Of a stretch of 64,000 bases of DNA, positions 63,113 to 64,000 are shown one piece after another (within the stretch, counting starts at the first letter, position 1; each line of letters starts with the position of its first letter). This DNA comes from Pseudooceanicola nanhaiensis DSM 18065 (GTDB taxonomy: Bacteria; Pseudomonadota; Alphaproteobacteria; Rhodobacterales; Rhodobacteraceae): the NCBI RefSeq assembly GCF_000688295.1, contig NZ_JHZF01000011.1:776288-840287 (forward strand), written 5' to 3'. Under the pieces are notes generated by a model, which saw nothing but the letters and a program-made list of their open reading frames with translations, made no database searches and was not told the DNA's origin. The position numbers and the translations under genes are program-made.

Positions 63113-64000
63113 TCAGCTTTCGATCCACCACTTGTAGTGATGCATCTCGAAGGTCGGATGCATCTCGGCGCCGTGCACTGTGTCCTTGTAATGGCGGAAG
63201 AGCGAGCGCCAGTAGGGCTGGATGACCACGCCCTCGTCGATCATGATCTTCTCGATTTCGGCCATGATCTGCGACCGCTGCTCGGCATCGGCGATGGACA
63301 TCGCCTCGGCCAGCTTCGCGTCGAACGTCTCGTTGCTGAAGGCGGTCTCGTTCCAGGCCACGCCCGAACGGTAGGCCAGCGCGAGGATCTGCACGCCGAG
63401 CGGGCGCATGTTCCATTCGGTCGCCGACCACGGATAGGTCAGCCAGTCGTTCCAGAAGGTCGAGCCGGGCAGGATCGTCCGCCTCACGTTGATGCCGGCG
63501 TCGCGGCACTGGGCGGCGACCGCATCGCAGGTGGCCGACTGCCATTCATCGTCGATCGAGATCAGCTCGAACTCGGTGTCGGTGTGGCCGGCCTCCTCGA
63601 GCAGGCGCTGCGCCTCTTCGACGGAAGGCTCGGGCGTCTCGATCTCGGCGTATTCGGGGTGGATCGGGCAGACGTGGAAGTTCTCGGCCACGGTGCCGAG
63701 GCCGGAATAGCCCAGTTCGAGCACGACGGCATTGTCGGTCGCGCGCTGGAGCGCCTTGCGGACGTTGACGTCGCCGTAGGGCGCGTTGTCCTGGTTGAAG
63801 CGGACGCAGAGCGTGGCGGCGGTGACGACCTCGGACCTGGTCCATCCGATCGCGTCCAGCACCTCGACGAATTCGCCGGTGGACTGGTAGGTCATGTCGA
63901 CCTCGTCGGCGTCCGCGGCCGCGACCCATGCGGCCATGTCGGTGCCGAAGTCGATGAACTCGATCCGGTCGAGATAGGCCTCGCCGCCCCACCAGTCGTG
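63113..64000 (-). CDS. ABC solute-binding protein, family 5 (DppA/OppA-like), 5' end outside window
   Basis: The C-terminal 295 residues of a periplasmic binding protein; the frame is open to the window edge. SBP_bac_5 features: EAYLDRIEFIDFGTD near the edge, RFNQDNAPYGDVNVRKALQRATD, a PEYAEIETPEPSVEEAQRLLEEAGH block and a C-terminal VIQPYWRSLFRHYKDTVHG. It captures the substrate, probably a peptide or opine-like compound, for the two permeases and fused ATPase that follow. Substrate cannot be told from sequence. Confidence 0.93.
   Translation of the reverse strand, partial: HDWWGGEAYLDRIEFIDFGTDMAAWVAAADADEVDMTYQSTGEFVEVLDAIGWTRSEVVTAATLCVRFNQDNAPYGDVNVRKALQRATDNAVVLELGYSGLGTVAENFHVCPIHPEYAEIETPEPSVEEAQRLLEEAGHTDTEFELISIDDEWQSATCDAVAAQCRDAGINVRRTILPGSTFWNDWLTYPWSATEWNMRPLGVQILALAYRSGVAWNETAFSNETFDAKLAEAMSIADAEQRSQIMAEIEKIMIDEGVVIQPYWRSLFRHYKDTVHGAEMHPTFEMHHYKWWIES

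Overview
The window is a GC-rich, gene-dense chromosomal segment from an alphaproteobacterium, most likely a (probably marine) member of the Rhodobacterales/Roseobacteraceae. This rests on gene content: a ChpT phosphotransferase next to a DUF3553 protein, a usg gene divergent from gyrA, an iscR-led suf operon with a DMT-family gene between sufB and sufC, olsBA for ornithine lipids, a HemB whose zinc-site cysteines are replaced, an IscR with a single cysteine, a GTTC-N7-GTTC (alphaproteobacterial LexA) site, and GC-rich intergenic hairpin repeats. No integrase, transposase, phage gene, CRISPR array or rRNA was seen. Both window edges cut genes: ligA on the left, an ABC solute-binding protein on the right.

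Region by region. 1-4.6 kb: ligA and recG, then an SOS box ahead of a 40-residue one-helix membrane peptide and a strong terminator. 4.8-10.4 kb: a beta-lactamase-fold hydrolase, an acetamidase/formamidase-family gene bracketed by two different short tandem repeats, a Baeyer-Villiger-type monooxygenase, a methyltransferase and tRNA-Gly. 10.4-16.7 kb: a SHOCT/DUF6325 pair, an orphan corrinoid-activation-like Fe-S ATPase, chpT/DUF3553, olsBA and a ThiE-like protein. 16.7-26.7 kb: repeat units, trmJ, ctaA, an M32 carboxypeptidase, a structured ORF-free gap, a LysR regulator, gyrA, usg, a SYLF lipoprotein and hemB. 26.8-35.1 kb: a small membrane protein with mfd, a MarR-GNAT fusion with twin operators, a TPR protein, and an HD-hydrolase/small protein/alpha-beta hydrolase cluster.

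35.1-44.5 kb is the Fe-S assembly locus: iscR, a cysteine desulfurase, sufB, a DMT protein, sufC, sufD, two Yip1-like membrane proteins and sufS, followed by a pfam00891-type methyltransferase and tRNA-Arg. An Irr/ICE-like palindrome overlaps the predicted iscR -10 box, which suggests iron control of the locus. 44.5-53.1 kb: a small membrane protein, a Pit phosphate transporter, a Nudix hydrolase, a Tat-exported DUF882 protein divergent from an L,D-transpeptidase, an lpxD-acp-KAS cluster and an IalB-family protein. 53.1-58.2 kb: two candidate small RNAs on the minus strand whose sequences are complementary to each other, a HerA-like ATPase, a membrane LytTR regulator with nested palindromes at its promoter, ssb, a lytic transglycosylase and an exported unknown. 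58.2-64 kb: a peptide/opine-type ABC importer operon on the minus strand (solute-binding protein, two permeases, one fused double ATPase).

The most interesting leads are the SOS-controlled micropeptide, the co-encoded sRNA pair that looks like an anti-Shine-Dalgarno RNA with its own decoy, the methyltransferase adjoining the suf operon (a possible DsyB-type DMSP synthesis enzyme), the structured gap at 20.55-20.74 kb, and the repeat family seen at two loci.
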